Shown here piece after piece: positions 10,839 through 21,074 of a stretch of DNA of 64,000 nucleotides. A program made the position numbers and the translations under genes. The DNA is from Asterochloris sp. CNOR1. Its lineage: Eukaryota; Chlorophyta; Trebouxiophyceae; Trebouxiales; Trebouxiaceae. The notes below the pieces were generated by a model. The model was not told where the DNA came from and made no database searches. It saw nothing but the letters and a program-made list of their open reading frames with translations. The stretch spans positions 1,984,001 through 2,048,000 of the forward strand of contig OZ017749.1 of the NCBI GenBank assembly GCA_963969365.1. The letters run 5' to 3'. How positions within the stretch are numbered: position 1 is the stretch's first letter; each line of letters opens with the position of its first letter.

Positions 10839-11735
10839 AATTGACAATCTTGTAAGGGCAGAACTCGAGTGCCTGGCGCATTGCAAACCGGCCAGGCTGG
10901 AGCTGATCAGTTTTGATATTCTTGGCAAACAAGCGGAGCCTCAGCTGTTGTGCCATTTGCAGCAGCTTGACAAGAAGCTTTTTCCCAAGAGAGCAGCCTG
11001 GGCAGGTGCTGGTATTTGAAAGCAATAGAGCGCGGAGGGCAAGGTCTGCTGACACTCACGGCAACAAGCAAATGTGCAGGTACCCTTGAAGCGGAGCTCA
11101 AGCGGCGCAACACCTTTGTGCTCTATGCGCACATCTCACAGCAGGTGGTCTGCATGCTGTTGCTGCTCACTTGTTTTCACTGTGCATCACTTTTGGTCAC
11201 AGTGCACCCTCAGCACATGCTAGTATGCATCCTGGATCACTTGTTTGCAGGTCGTGGCGTTCTGTGTCATCACAACAAGCACGCTCGCTGTTCAGATCTC
11301 AAAGCTTGCTGTTGCCCCCAGCCACAGGCGTCAGGGCATCGGCAAGCGTCTGCTGAAGGTCGGGCCTTGCAGCAAGAACTGAGACAGCCTGCTGCGCCGC
11401 AATTTTGCTGCGTGCAGAGCTCTCCATGCCTGCAACTGTTGCCTGTTGTCTGCCTTTTGCACAGCATTGTGGGCCTTGCAAGTGCATGTTGGACTGCAGC
11501 TTGGCCAGGTCTGCTTGCAGGCAGGTCCAACACCTGCCTGTGCCTGCAGGAGGCCCTCAGCGTCGCCAAGCAGCAGCGCCGCAGCGTGCAGTGCGCCAAC
11601 CTGCACGTTGAGACTGCCAACGCCGCAGCGCTTGCCCTGTATACCAGCCTGGGCTTCAGGGAGGATGCACACCTGCAGGACTACTACGCTGCAGGATGCC
11701 ATGCCCTGCACATGACCCTTGCACTTGACTCGTGA
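10825..11735 (+). CDS. GNAT-family N-acetyltransferase
   Basis: The first exon reads MPACIIDNLVRAELE and then QQLDKKLFPKRAAW. The next has a loop-and-strand segment (ELKRRNTFVLYAHI near 11095-11130). An exon at about 11252-11357 gives the acetyl-CoA binding motif A, AVAPSHRRQGIGKRLLK (the Q/R-x-x-G-x-G/A loop), and the last exon has the motif-B-type helix LHVETANAAALALYTSLGF and ends at 11735. It resembles small plant and algal GNATs of unknown substrate in which the FPK segment precedes the AT core. The product is about 190 residues. The substrate cannot be told from sequence. The only in-frame ATG found before the conserved region is at 10825, inside the 5' end of the RMD5-like gene. Confidence 0.8.
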
Positions 11736-12939
11736 CCAGCAGAGCAGCGCCAGTACAGCCAGCTCTGGCACAGCCCAGCTGCTCCACGCTGATTGCTTTG
11801 CAGAGCACAGCACTACAGGCAGCCTCTGGCTAATCACTGGACCCTGCTGCTGCCCGGCCAGCAGCCTGCCGGCCTCCAAGCAGGGTGGCTGCCACCAACA
11901 GTCTGCTTCAGGTCCTGGCTACACAACAGGTGGTCCTGCAAGCCATCAGCAGCCACCCAGGGCTTAAGCGACACACCGCTTGCGGGGCATCTGCTGGGCC
12001 CAGCGCTGACCAGCAGAGAGTCGCTGAGCGAGCCAGCACAACCCGCACTGCAGAATGAAGCGCACCTGGGACCAGCGGGAGCGACAGCCTCCCCAGAACA
12101 GGCAGCACCAGGCTGTTTCGCACCAAGGGCATTGCAGCAGCGGGCTCAGCCCCCAGCAGCACCCCTGGCAGCCGCCACCCTCTCCCGCTGGCAGGCAGAG
12201 CGTCCACTGGCAGGGGGACAGGCTGCCCCCGCAGAGCCAGGGTGACGAAGACAGCTGGCGCACCAGCAGCAGAAAGCCAGGGGGCACTGAATGTGGCGGC
12301 AGCCCAGCACAGCACCAAACAGGGCGCTTTGCCAGGCGGCAGGTCAAGGATCCTTACCAGCAGCAGCCCACTGGCAACCTGCACCCTGGTCGCAGCAGCA
12401 GTCCCTCAACTGCAGCTGGAAAGACTGACAGCGTTGTGTGGGCCCATCTCCAAGTGGTGGAGGACTGCAGGCAAGCCCAGATTGCCACTTCCACCCCCGC
12501 AGGAGGCAGTGCCGGCAGGCCGCAAAAGCGCCAGCGGCATGGGTCCTTGGGGCTAGAGGTGGTGGAGGTCCGTCGACCAGCAGCTCCCATGTTGGCCTCC
12601 CCTTGGACTCATTCATGTGGGTACGGGTGCCTCCCCCTTCGGCCAGGCATGGTGGCGGCTTCCCCATGCGCCTGTTCTTCTGGCCTTGACTGCGTTTTCT
12701 GGAGCTTTTGCTTTTGGGCGTCTGCAGCCATCCTCTGCGGTCTAACGCGGCCATGCATCCCAAAAAATCGGTCTGTGCAGCAATCCGTGCAAGCCTGTGC
12801 CATCTCCTGGCCAGTCTGCCAGCCACCAGTGGCTGGGTCATCTGTTGCTTGCACCTGTATGCAACGGCTGGCACCACATCACCTGCGGCCCCAGCCACCT
12901 CAATCTGTGCCCCTGCTTTCAGTGGCTGGCACTGCTGCA
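11736..12939. other. Spacer and unresolved 5' part of the TRF4-like gene
   Basis: A 377-codon open frame (12055-13188) covers much of this region and runs in frame into the first conserved TRF4 segment. Its N-terminal two thirds is Gln/Pro/Ser-rich, then Cys/Trp-rich, with no recognisable domain. It may contain a true N-terminal extension, one or more introns, or both. A comparable open frame on the minus strand (12344-12898) shows that long frames arise by composition here. Confidence 0.35.
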
Positions 12940-15602
12940 GGGTCGGGCGGCGCTGTGGTTGGGGAAGAGCTACCCGGCATGCATGCAGAGATCAAGCGCT
13001 TTGTGGAGGCAGCCTCCCCCACGCAGACTGAGGTGCATGCCAAGGCGCAGGCCTTGCACACCGTCTCTGATGCCTGCCGCCAGGCCCTGCAGGCTGACTA
13101 CCCTGGCATGGAGGTGGGGGAAAAGCATGCAGCACGCATCATAGCCAGGAAACCATGTTTACCTGGCAGTCCCTGCTCAGCAGCATGAGTATCAGGAGGC
13201 AGCCTGCGCCTTCAGCATACTGCCCTCCTGGACTGCCCCCCTACATCAGCTACATACACATGATCAGATAGCACTGGTGCAGGTGGCAGCCTGATAAAGG
13301 CATGAAACCCCCCACCTGACACAGCTTCACACAGCAGTCAGTCTTGAAGGTGGCCTGCCTGCATGCTGCAGGTCGTCCCCTTTGGCAGCCATGTCAGTGG
13401 GCTGCAGATGCACTTCTCCGACATTGATGTGGTAGTCACAGGTGTCTTACAACCTGATGATGAACAAGGAGGCAAGCAAGTACTCCTCAGCCCCTCGTGC
13501 CTACAGGTCGCCTCAGCTCCTGTGGCTGCATGCTTTGCGTTGGATACTCTGCCTGCATGCACAGTCTTTCAGGTTAATGGGATTTGGCACCAGCACAGCC
13601 CCTCTCAAAAGTTCTCCCCCGAAGGCTGCCAGCCAGACTGTTTGTCAACCCTGACCATGCACAGGGGTGGGACTGTTGCACTGGGTGCTCCAGGGAGCCT
13701 GGCTCCTGCTGCAGGCTTTCGCAAGGGTTCCCGGGGCCGGGTGGCAGCTCACCTGCGCAGGATTGTGGCCGAGATGCGGCGCAAGAGGTGCATTGCGCCC
13801 GTCAGGGATGGCCTCCACATCATTGCACATGCTCGCATGCCCATCGTAAGTTAGGCCCTCTCCTTGAGTCGAACACAGTTGGGTCTGTTTGCGGAGCCCC
13901 CGCCTCCACAGTGCAATGTGTCAAACTCTCTGAAGGCGGGCATATGCCCAAGCTTGCCTGCCGGCAAGCCCCTGCACCAGCCTCCTGGCACAGCACGTCT
14001 TGTATGCCTAAGAAGCATTCAGGGCCTGCCTGACAGATTGTGTGCTCCACAGGCAGAAGGCCTGTGCAGCACCAGCCTCGCTTCCACACTAGCCTTCTTC
14101 CAAAGCTGACAGCTTGGCCTGCCACCTTGTCTTCAGATCAAGGTCAAGGTGCAGGCTGGTGGCCTCAGAGCACCGCCAGTCTGCTGCGACATCTCCATTG
14201 GCAGCAACAGCGGCCCGGCCGCCGTGCACACCTTGCTGGGCTGGCAGCGCCGCTTCCCGATGCTCCACCCGCTGTGCCTGTGCGTGAAGGCCCTCCTGAG
14301 CGCGCACAGCCTGCATGATGCCAGCACCGGCGGCCTCAGCAGCTTCAGCCAGGCCAATATGATGATGGCCCACCTCCTGCAGGAGGAGAAGGTGCGTGAG
14401 CAGGGCCGGCATCAGAAAGTTGGTGCGTCCCTGATTGGCCCGCCTTGGGGCTTGACCTCCTGGGAGGATGCTGCTTGCAGGATGCGCATGCACTGCAACT
14501 GGGCATGCGTGCATTCAGCAATCGTAGGATTTGGCCTGAGCAGCTTCAGTCAACCCAATGATGGCTCACCTGCATAGGAGCAGGAGGTGGGATCAATAAA
14601 AATTGAAATCAAAAGATCAGACTGCGGGCCAAGCCATGCCTTGAAGGGCGGCCCTGTGGGCCGGGTCAGGTCTCTAGGCTGCGTTTAGTGTGGGACAAAG
14701 TGCTTGTCAGCTTGACGCAGCCTGAAACACAGCTTGACAGTGCTCTGTTGCCAGCGCTGGGAGATCTCATAGGCCACATGGCACCAGCCACAGCACTTTG
14801 TGAAGTGCATCAGGAGAGCCACATACTTCTATCACGACCCTTGATGGCTGGGCCTGATAGTTCAGGCCTCCAAATCATGCTCTGCCTGCCCTGAAATCCC
14901 AATTGCTCCATTTCAAGCACAGCTATCAGACACAAAACATCCCAGAGAGCACCACTTAAAAGCTTGTCCCTTGACTTGCCTGAGTACTGCCTGGCGCTCT
15001 CTGCAGGCCGGGCGGCTCCTGGGGGCAGGGTTGGGCAGCCTGCTGCTCAGCTTCCTGCAACGCTATGGCTACACCTTCAACTATGCGCTAGACGCAGTCT
15101 CGAGTCGCCTGGGGGGCATTGTGCTGAAGACGAGTGTGCCCGCAGCAGCTCCCCTGCTGGAAGATGCCACTAAGGCCTCACGCCTTCTGGTGGAAGACCC
15201 CAACACGCTGAGGTGAGCACAGCAGCCTTCTGTGCATGGCCAGCGTCAGCAGTACTGGTGGACAGCTGTACGCATCAACAGCTTGTGTTGATCATGCACA
15301 AATGGCAGTTGTATTGGATGGCTGCACCAGAGCGAACATGTCCTCACACGAAATCTGCTTGTGCAGAGCATGACATGCATGCTCAGCCAGGATGCTGCCA
15401 AAGTGACAGCCTGCTGGGTTACGCCTGCAGGGATGTGGCTGGCGGCAGCCACAGATTTGCAGATGTCAAAAAGGTGCTGGCTGACGCTGCAACGGAGCTG
15501 GGGCTTGCTCGGAAGAAGGTGACATTGAATTCCGAATTTGGGCTTTATACCACTGTGGACCTCCTGCCATCAGTCTGGCAACCAGTCCATGGGCAGCAGT
15601 GA
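12940..15602 (+). CDS. Non-canonical poly(A) polymerase, TRF4/PAPD5/PAPD7-like
   Basis: Core exons follow the TRF4 family. The first reads ELPGMHAEIKRFVEAASPTQ (about 12960-13113, donor gtgggg). The next, from about 13377, begins VVPFGSHVSGLQMHFSDIDV, which holds the nucleotidyltransferase GS motif and the first two metal-binding aspartates (DID). Another at about 13740-13848 has LRRIVAEMRRK and HARMPI. One at 14136-14390 carries the third acidic position (CCDISIG) and FPMLHPLCLCVKALLS with TGGLSSFSQANMMMAHLL. Then comes 15007-15211 (LLLSFLQRYGYTFNYALDAV), and the last exon from 15431 has VAGGSHRFADVKKVL and a stop at 15602. TRF4-type enzymes add short oligo(A) tails to nuclear RNAs for exosome turnover as part of TRAMP. 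The N-terminal extent is unresolved and may reach back to 12055. Confidence 0.85.
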
Positions 15603-16022
15603 GCTCACATCCTGCAAAGACTGCAGGGGAGGCCTGCAGATGGATGGCTGGGCATACTGTTCCCACACAAGCAAGTTGTTTCACGGGACTTTGCATGGCC
15701 GCCCGCCCAACAACCCCAGCTGCCTCCACCATTCAGTCTCCCACCTTCAAGCTTTGCTGGCCGACCAGCAGCTGCAGGCCACAGATGGCCGTAGACCATT
15801 GCCATGCCAGACCTTTGCAACTTGGAGGGTTTTATGATGCCGAATAACTTGCATGGTCAGAATTAAAAAGCAATGAATTTGAAGCAGAATGTGGCACAGC
15901 TCCTAAGGATTGACAGGAAAGGCCACAGAAGCAGTGGGAGTCAGTGTGGCACAAGTCCTGGATGAATCCTGGTGAGCGAAACATGAAAGTGCTGTGCGGT
16001 AAGTGTCCCTGAAGAAGTCCTG

Positions 16023-18154
16023 TCACTCTGTGATGCACCGCATCAGCCCACCAGCATACTGCAATACAGATCGACTAGTGAGAAGCCTGTGCAGAGCTCC
16101 TGGCAAAGGCTTCATTGACATGCGCAAGCCTACCGAGAATGCTTTCTCTGTCTCTTCCAGACAGTGGTCCTTCTGCTCTCTTGTCCAGCCATCAGCAACC
16201 TGCAACAAGCCTTGAGATGTTACAGAGCCAAGCCAAGCTTTCCTCAGAAAGCCAAGACAGCATGAGGCCAGCAGGCATGTGAGGGCCTTGCAGGCATGCA
16301 GATCGTCTGAAAGCTGTGAGCACAACATCCGCAAGTGAGCTGAGATGGAAGCAGCAGGGAAGGGGCAGCACTTTTGACTGCTGTGCCACACAATGCCAGC
16401 AGAACAGGCTCAGCAAGATATCATCAACATCAGACGGCGGCGTACCTCGTTGATCTGATCACGGACATTCTCTAGCAACTGCTTCACATCACTGCGGTAC
16501 TTGTAGAACTGGAGCTGCTTGTTGTCCAGCACCATGCTGGACACTTTGGCCCCTATCATGCGGCCCCCGGCAGTGTGGGCAAAGTAGGTGTTGTAGAAGT
16601 GGCAGATGAACACCTCAGGCTTGTCGCGGGCCAGATCCGACAGCAGCCTGCACAACAGCCCACACGCTCATGCAGGGAGGCCTGATGCACACTGCGCCGG
16701 TGGTGGTGGAGGGGCCAGCTGCGCTGCAGAGCTCATCGTTGAGAAGGGCAGCAGCAGGCCAGCTGCAGGCCAAGTAAGACATGTGCAGCGCGTCCTTGGA
16801 CAGCACAGCAGTAAGCTTAGTACCGAAAGTATCGAACAGAGCAGCCAAACAGAGCAGGCAGCAGCAGGGCTGACTCAGGCAGCATTGGAGGTGCAGGCCG
16901 CAGGTGGATAGGGGCGAGAGCAGGTGCTGCCCACATACCTGGCATAGGCGCGTCCTGGGCCATCCTCTGCTGGCTGGGGCACCTGCAGGTTGTACTCCTG
17001 TGACAGATGCTGAATGTCCTGTTCGAGGGGGCCAGCCCTCTCCAGGCCACTGTCCTGGAAGCGCTTGACTGCAGCAAGGGGCAGGAAGGCCAGGTGACTG
17101 TGGCTGCAACAGGCTGCCTTCCTGCTGAAGACTTTGGGGCAGCATGCTATCACCCAAATGAGGGCACCTCATGGAACAGCTGCAGCACGTCAGCGGGGCC
17201 CAGAGTGAACTCCAAGTGGTGGCAGCAGCAAGGAGCAGAGGAGACGGCAGCGTGCTATGGAGACATCAGATAGGGGCATGGCAACATGGATGCAGCTGAA
17301 GCTGGTGGACCAGCCTGCTATGCAGGCTGCCCAGGCTCAAGTGGGGCACAGCGGCAGCTGCAGGAAGGGGGAAGTGCATTGCTGCGCAGGAAAGCTGACA
17401 CTCAGATGGGATAGCCTAGACGCCTACATTGGGTCATGTGCAAGTGGCAGGGCATACCGCTTCAAAAACGTCTGTGTTTCAAAGCATTGCAGCGTGCAGT
17501 GCAGAGATCTCACACTCTGGGCGAGGCGCTTCCTGAATGACTCGCTCAATGGTATCATACACAACTTTGCTTTCCACCAGGAAGCGTAGGAAGCCCTCCT
17601 TGGTTGGCTTCCACTGCATCACAAAGGTTGAAGTTGACAGGAGGCGATGCTGTGATCAGGATCCTGCCAGCCCCTCTGGTTGCTGCAGCATGGTGTCATG
17701 CATGTCCAGCTGGGCCCCAGCACAAGAGTGCAGCTGGTCACCACACATCGATTGGCTCACCTGCTGAAAGGGTTGCTTGGCAGCCTCCTTGCCACCCTCT
17801 TTAGGCGCCTGGTCCTTTGTGTGGAGCTTCATAGCCACAAAGCGCATCTCCTCTACAAAGCCTGCAGCAGGGATGATGAAGACTGTGCAACACTGCCGTG
17901 GACCCCTTACTGTCATGTTGATAGCATCGCTCACCCTTCTTCTCGCCAGGCCGTGCCTTATCTTTGACAGCTGCAGGCGCACTGCCATGGGCCCTGACCA
18001 ATAGGCCGCTGCGGGAGGATGGTGCACTCTGCCTCGAGCTGGCCAGTGCAGACGGCTGCTGGACCTTGGTCCTCCATTGGACAGGACGCCTGAGCAGGCA
18101 GGCCGGCTGCTGATGTTGCAGCACAGTGCCTGGCTGTTGAAGCCTGCCTCGCAT
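16023..18154 (-). CDS. HMOX1: Plastid heme oxygenase (HO1/HY1 type)
   Basis: Heme oxygenase opens heme to biliverdin IXalpha with ferredoxin as electron donor in plastids. Exons on the minus strand match plant HO1 in order: GFVEEMRFVAMKLHTKDQAP (about 17870-17765), WKPTKEGFLRFLVESKVVYD (about 17620-17510), FQDSGLERAGPLEQDI (about 17060-16935), FICHFYNTYFAHTAGGRMIG (about 16650-16440; AHTAGGRMIG is the distal-helix signature) and WTREQKDHCLEETEKAF (about 16200). The M-K-L-H block carries the proximal histidine, as in other HO1 proteins. The N-terminus starting at ATG 18154 is rich in Arg, Ser, Ala and Gln with hardly any acid, including SALASSRQSAPSSRSGLLV, so a chloroplast transit peptide is likely. 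The final C-terminal residues up to the stop at 16023 diverge from the family and may include an unrecognised intron. Confidence 0.92.
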
Positions 18155-19768
18155 GTAGCAGTCCATTGGTCTCACAGCAGATGTCTTGCAGCAGCTGCAC
18201 ACGATCAAAGGCTGTGAGCACCACCAGGAGCTCTGAGATTGCCTTGTTGGCTTAAGCGGGCACTCGACGGCCCGCTCCATCAAATAAGAAGTAGAATGAG
18301 CTCAGCCTCAGCCCAAAGCACATGCCCATTGTATGCCGGTGCTGCTGACAGGCCTCGTGCTGAAACCCCTGGTGGCTCAAAGAGACAAACAGATTTATGG
18401 TGGTGGTTGAAGTTTCCGCGCAGCTGGGGGCTTTGCCAATCGCCAGAATCATCACAAGAGCCTCTCAAGGGGTTTCACAAGTCGGGCAAGGTGGGGCAGT
18501 CGCATTCATCTGCCACAGCATACATGCTGCTTGTTTGGAGCTCTGCAGGCCTTGTGAGTCAGCTGCAGTGCTCGGAAGATGATGTGACTGACAGGGAAGT
18601 TGTTCTGCCAGCAGAGCAAAAGGTGCTTTGATCAAGGCTTTCTGACCTGATTTAGAGCATATCTACCACATTTATGTTCTGCCTGGAGTCCACATCACTG
18701 GCCTGCATGAGGGTGGGAAAAAGGCCACAAGTAAGGCCTGTCCTGCCTGTGTTCTCCACCTCCCCGACATTCAGGCTTGAGTGCAGCTGGCCGCACCCTT
18801 GACTTAGAGCATTGGCTTGTTTGAGGGCAGATAACAGTCCACAAGGGGACGCCTGTCCTGCCTGTCCTGCACAGCCTGACCCCTGGGCTTGAACACATAT
18901 GGCTGCATCTGCAATCATGCAGCAGTGACCTACAGGCAGATCCCCAGCGAGATGTCCTCACTGCGGCACTGCACTCCCTGAACCCTCGTGACCTCAATGC
19001 ACTGCGCAACAGTCTGCAAAGCGTGGTCTCAGCAGCGACCGCGCCGCGGCAGCCTCACCTATGCCATGTGCAGCTTGATGGTGCAGCATGTAGAGAGCCT
19101 AAGCAAAGCAGCCAGCCTGCAGTGTCAGATTGGGGCAAAGTGCCCTCTGGTAAACAGCACATGGTGCAGGCAGCAATCAGGCACATACTGAGCAGCGCGG
19201 CAAGATCTCACGTGCTCAGCTAGCAGAAGGCAAGTTTCACGTCATCCACTTTGTCCATATCCAGGAATTGTTCATGCTGCACAGTGGTGTTGTGATAGGC
19301 AGCTGTGGGCTGCTCTGGGGTGGTTGCCAGCGCCTGCTGTGTGAGGGTTTCAGGTGCAGTTGTTGCAGGCTGCTCTGCAATGGCTGCTACTTAGTTGGGC
19401 TGGTTGATAGTGGGCAGCTCTTTGCATCATCCCCATCATACCACAACTGCTATATCAGACGTGCAGGTCTCTCAGCCACTGTCAGACATGATGACAGCCT
19501 CAGTGACCAAGCTGACCTCTGTATGGCTGGATGAAGAGAGGATTGGGAGGTTAGCCATTGCGCCTGGGGCTTTGGCCTGAAATGGACAGCTCATCAGCAT
19601 GATACAGCGCGCCTGGCAGGGGCGTGCAAGTGGTGATTGCATCAACAGCACACCAGCCCAGACACCACTTCATTTGTCAGGTTGTAAAGAGCAGGTGATG
19701 TCGTTTCATGAACAAAAACCATTGGTCATGAATTGATGAGCAGCAGGATGGAAGCAAAAGCATTCATC
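18155..19768. other. 1.6-kb spacer with one possible small ORF
   Basis: This region lies between the heme oxygenase start and the EMC4 stop. I see imperfect internal duplications near 18650-18870 (two tagagcat boxes and two aggcctgtcctgcctgt-like segments) and near 19305-19380 (repeated ggctgctctg-type words). The only frame that reads like protein is 18900-19223 on the plus strand (listed separately). No RNA gene was recognised. Confidence 0.4.
18900..19223 (+). CDS. Possible small hypothetical protein or 3' exon
   Basis: A single open frame carries a helical-looking stretch (DPQRDVLTAALHSLNPRDLN, then ALRNSLQSVVSAA) followed by a basic tail and a stop at 19223. A possible splice acceptor (ctacaggcag) lies at its left edge, so it may be a last exon. 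I do not recognise any family. Divergent placement from heme oxygenase would allow a gene starting near 18240, but the intervening frames are unconvincing. Confidence 0.25.
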   Translation, partial: WLHLQSCSSDLQADPQRDVLTAALHSLNPRDLNALRNSLQSVVSAATAPRQPHLCHVQLDGAACREPKQSSQPAVSDWGKVPSGKQHMVQAAIRHILSSAARSHVLS

Positions 19769-20816
19769 TTACGTCCTCAATGACAAGCCTTTGGAGGACC
19801 ACTCTCTAATTGATGGCATGCTCATGGCTGACACAAAGTCTGAGGGATGCGTTGGCAGCAGGCCCATGCTGGCCAGCTTGTAGAACCCAAAAGAGAGTGC
19901 CACAAGCTGGATTGCAATGAACAATATGCGCGGCTGCAGTGTGTCCAGCTGGCCCTCTGGGTCCGCAGGGATTGCTGCAACAGCAGGTGGACTGTGTCAA
20001 GGCCTCAGCCATGGCATGGCAACCAAGAGGTGCAGGAGGGTGTCCTCCCTCACCAAGGTGCCTTTGGTCTATACAGGCCAGAGTGCCACGAAGCTTGCAG
20101 ATGGTAACATGCATGTATGGCATGTGCATGGCCCACGCAGGCCAGCACAACACCTGCTTTAGAGGGGCATGCAGACATGCATGCAGCACAGCATGAGGTT
20201 GACTGTGTGATAGACCAGCTCAGCCTACGCAAGGCCTATGCTCAGAATGCTGTCGCACCTTCGGTGACCTTGAGGATGGACTGCAGGGGCTGGTAGATGC
20301 CTGACACTGTCATCATGATGCTGAATAGATGGATTTGATTTCCACTCATCCACATCATGAAGGCAAGGAAGCCAGCCTGCAGGAGCATCATTCATGTGAC
20401 ACCACGTGTCATGCCGGTCTTATGCCAAGCTGACAGCTGCTGGCAGTCACACCAGAGGTGTACCTGTTTGACGGTCCCAGTCGCTCTTGCCATCAAAGCC
20501 TGCACACAGGGGAAGGGGATCGCTGAGCATCAGCTGCAGGCAAATGCATGACTTCAGCAGCAGCCAATACTGAATCACCTCCTGCTTTTTGTGCACTGAG
20601 ATCTGTGTTTCTCTACGGCTGGCGCCAGACAGGGCAGTCTGCAGCATGGGTCAGGGATTGGATGCATCTGCCACACACATGGGTACTTCAGAGCTTGCAA
20701 CGCACCATCTCCCTGCCAGCAGAGGCATCATAACCAGGGGGGTCAAGGACACGCTTGTTGCCGACGGTATTGCTGCCCTCATTGAGCTCCAGTCTCCATC
20801 TCCTGAAGTCAGCCAT
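19769..20816 (-). CDS. EMC4: EMC4, ER membrane protein complex subunit 4
   Basis: EMC4 is a membrane subunit of the EMC, which inserts and chaperones multi-pass and tail-anchored proteins in the ER. The start exon reads MADFRRWRLELNEGSNTVGN and then VLDPPGYDAS, matching the plant EMC4 N-terminus (RRWAVDF...DPPGF). A short exon has GFDGKSDWDRQ (about 20500-20470). The first membrane exon has FMMWMSGNQIHLFSIMMTVS and YQPLQSILKV (about 20385-20270). The last exon has LDTLQPRILFIAIQLVALSF and FYKLASMGLLPTHPSDFVSA, whose GLLPTHPSD box is diagnostic of EMC4. The stop is TAA at 19771-19769. The start codon is a clear ATG at 20816. The gene is divergent from MPS1, with 258 bp between start codons. 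If the neighbouring 3618-5949 gene is GET2-like, the window holds components of both ER insertion routes, though far apart. Confidence 0.9.
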
Positions 20817-21074
20817 GCTGGCTGATGTGTGTTTCTCGGCCAATCATCTCAGGTAGGATGGTCAAGGCAGACCAAAGTCTAGTGAGGATGCAGAGGGACT
20901 AGCAGGCCAGGTGCACCACCAGCAGCTCTCATGGGACTGAGCCAAGGCATGCGCAATTGTTGTAAAACACTCACTGACCGCCAAGCTGCGATCACAGCTA
21001 TGGCAGTGGTGCAAACTTAGGCAATGAATCGTCACATCTGAAGAGCTTTCCGTCGGCAGGTCAAGCTCGCCGAG
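20817..21074. promoter_or_regulatory. Intergenic region between divergent EMC4 and MPS1 start codons
   Basis: The 258 bases separate the EMC4 ATG (minus) from the proposed MPS1 ATG (plus). They must contain both 5' UTRs and at least the proximal promoters. No convincing TATA box or other motif was found by eye. Confidence 0.5.

Noticed and set aside
12344-12898. Minus-strand 184-codon open frame
   Set aside because: It lies opposite the TRF4-like gene, has no recognisable domain and is explained by base composition.
12055-12939. Long plus-strand open frame as a firm N-terminus of the TRF4-like protein
   Set aside because: It is in frame with the conserved part, but its sequence is low-complexity and then Cys/Trp-rich like translated intron, and equally long frames occur on the other strand.
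19268-19534. Cys/Gly/Leu-rich plus-strand frame as a small gene
   Set aside because: It consists of repeated ggctgctctg/ggttgccag words and has no splice context or known domain.
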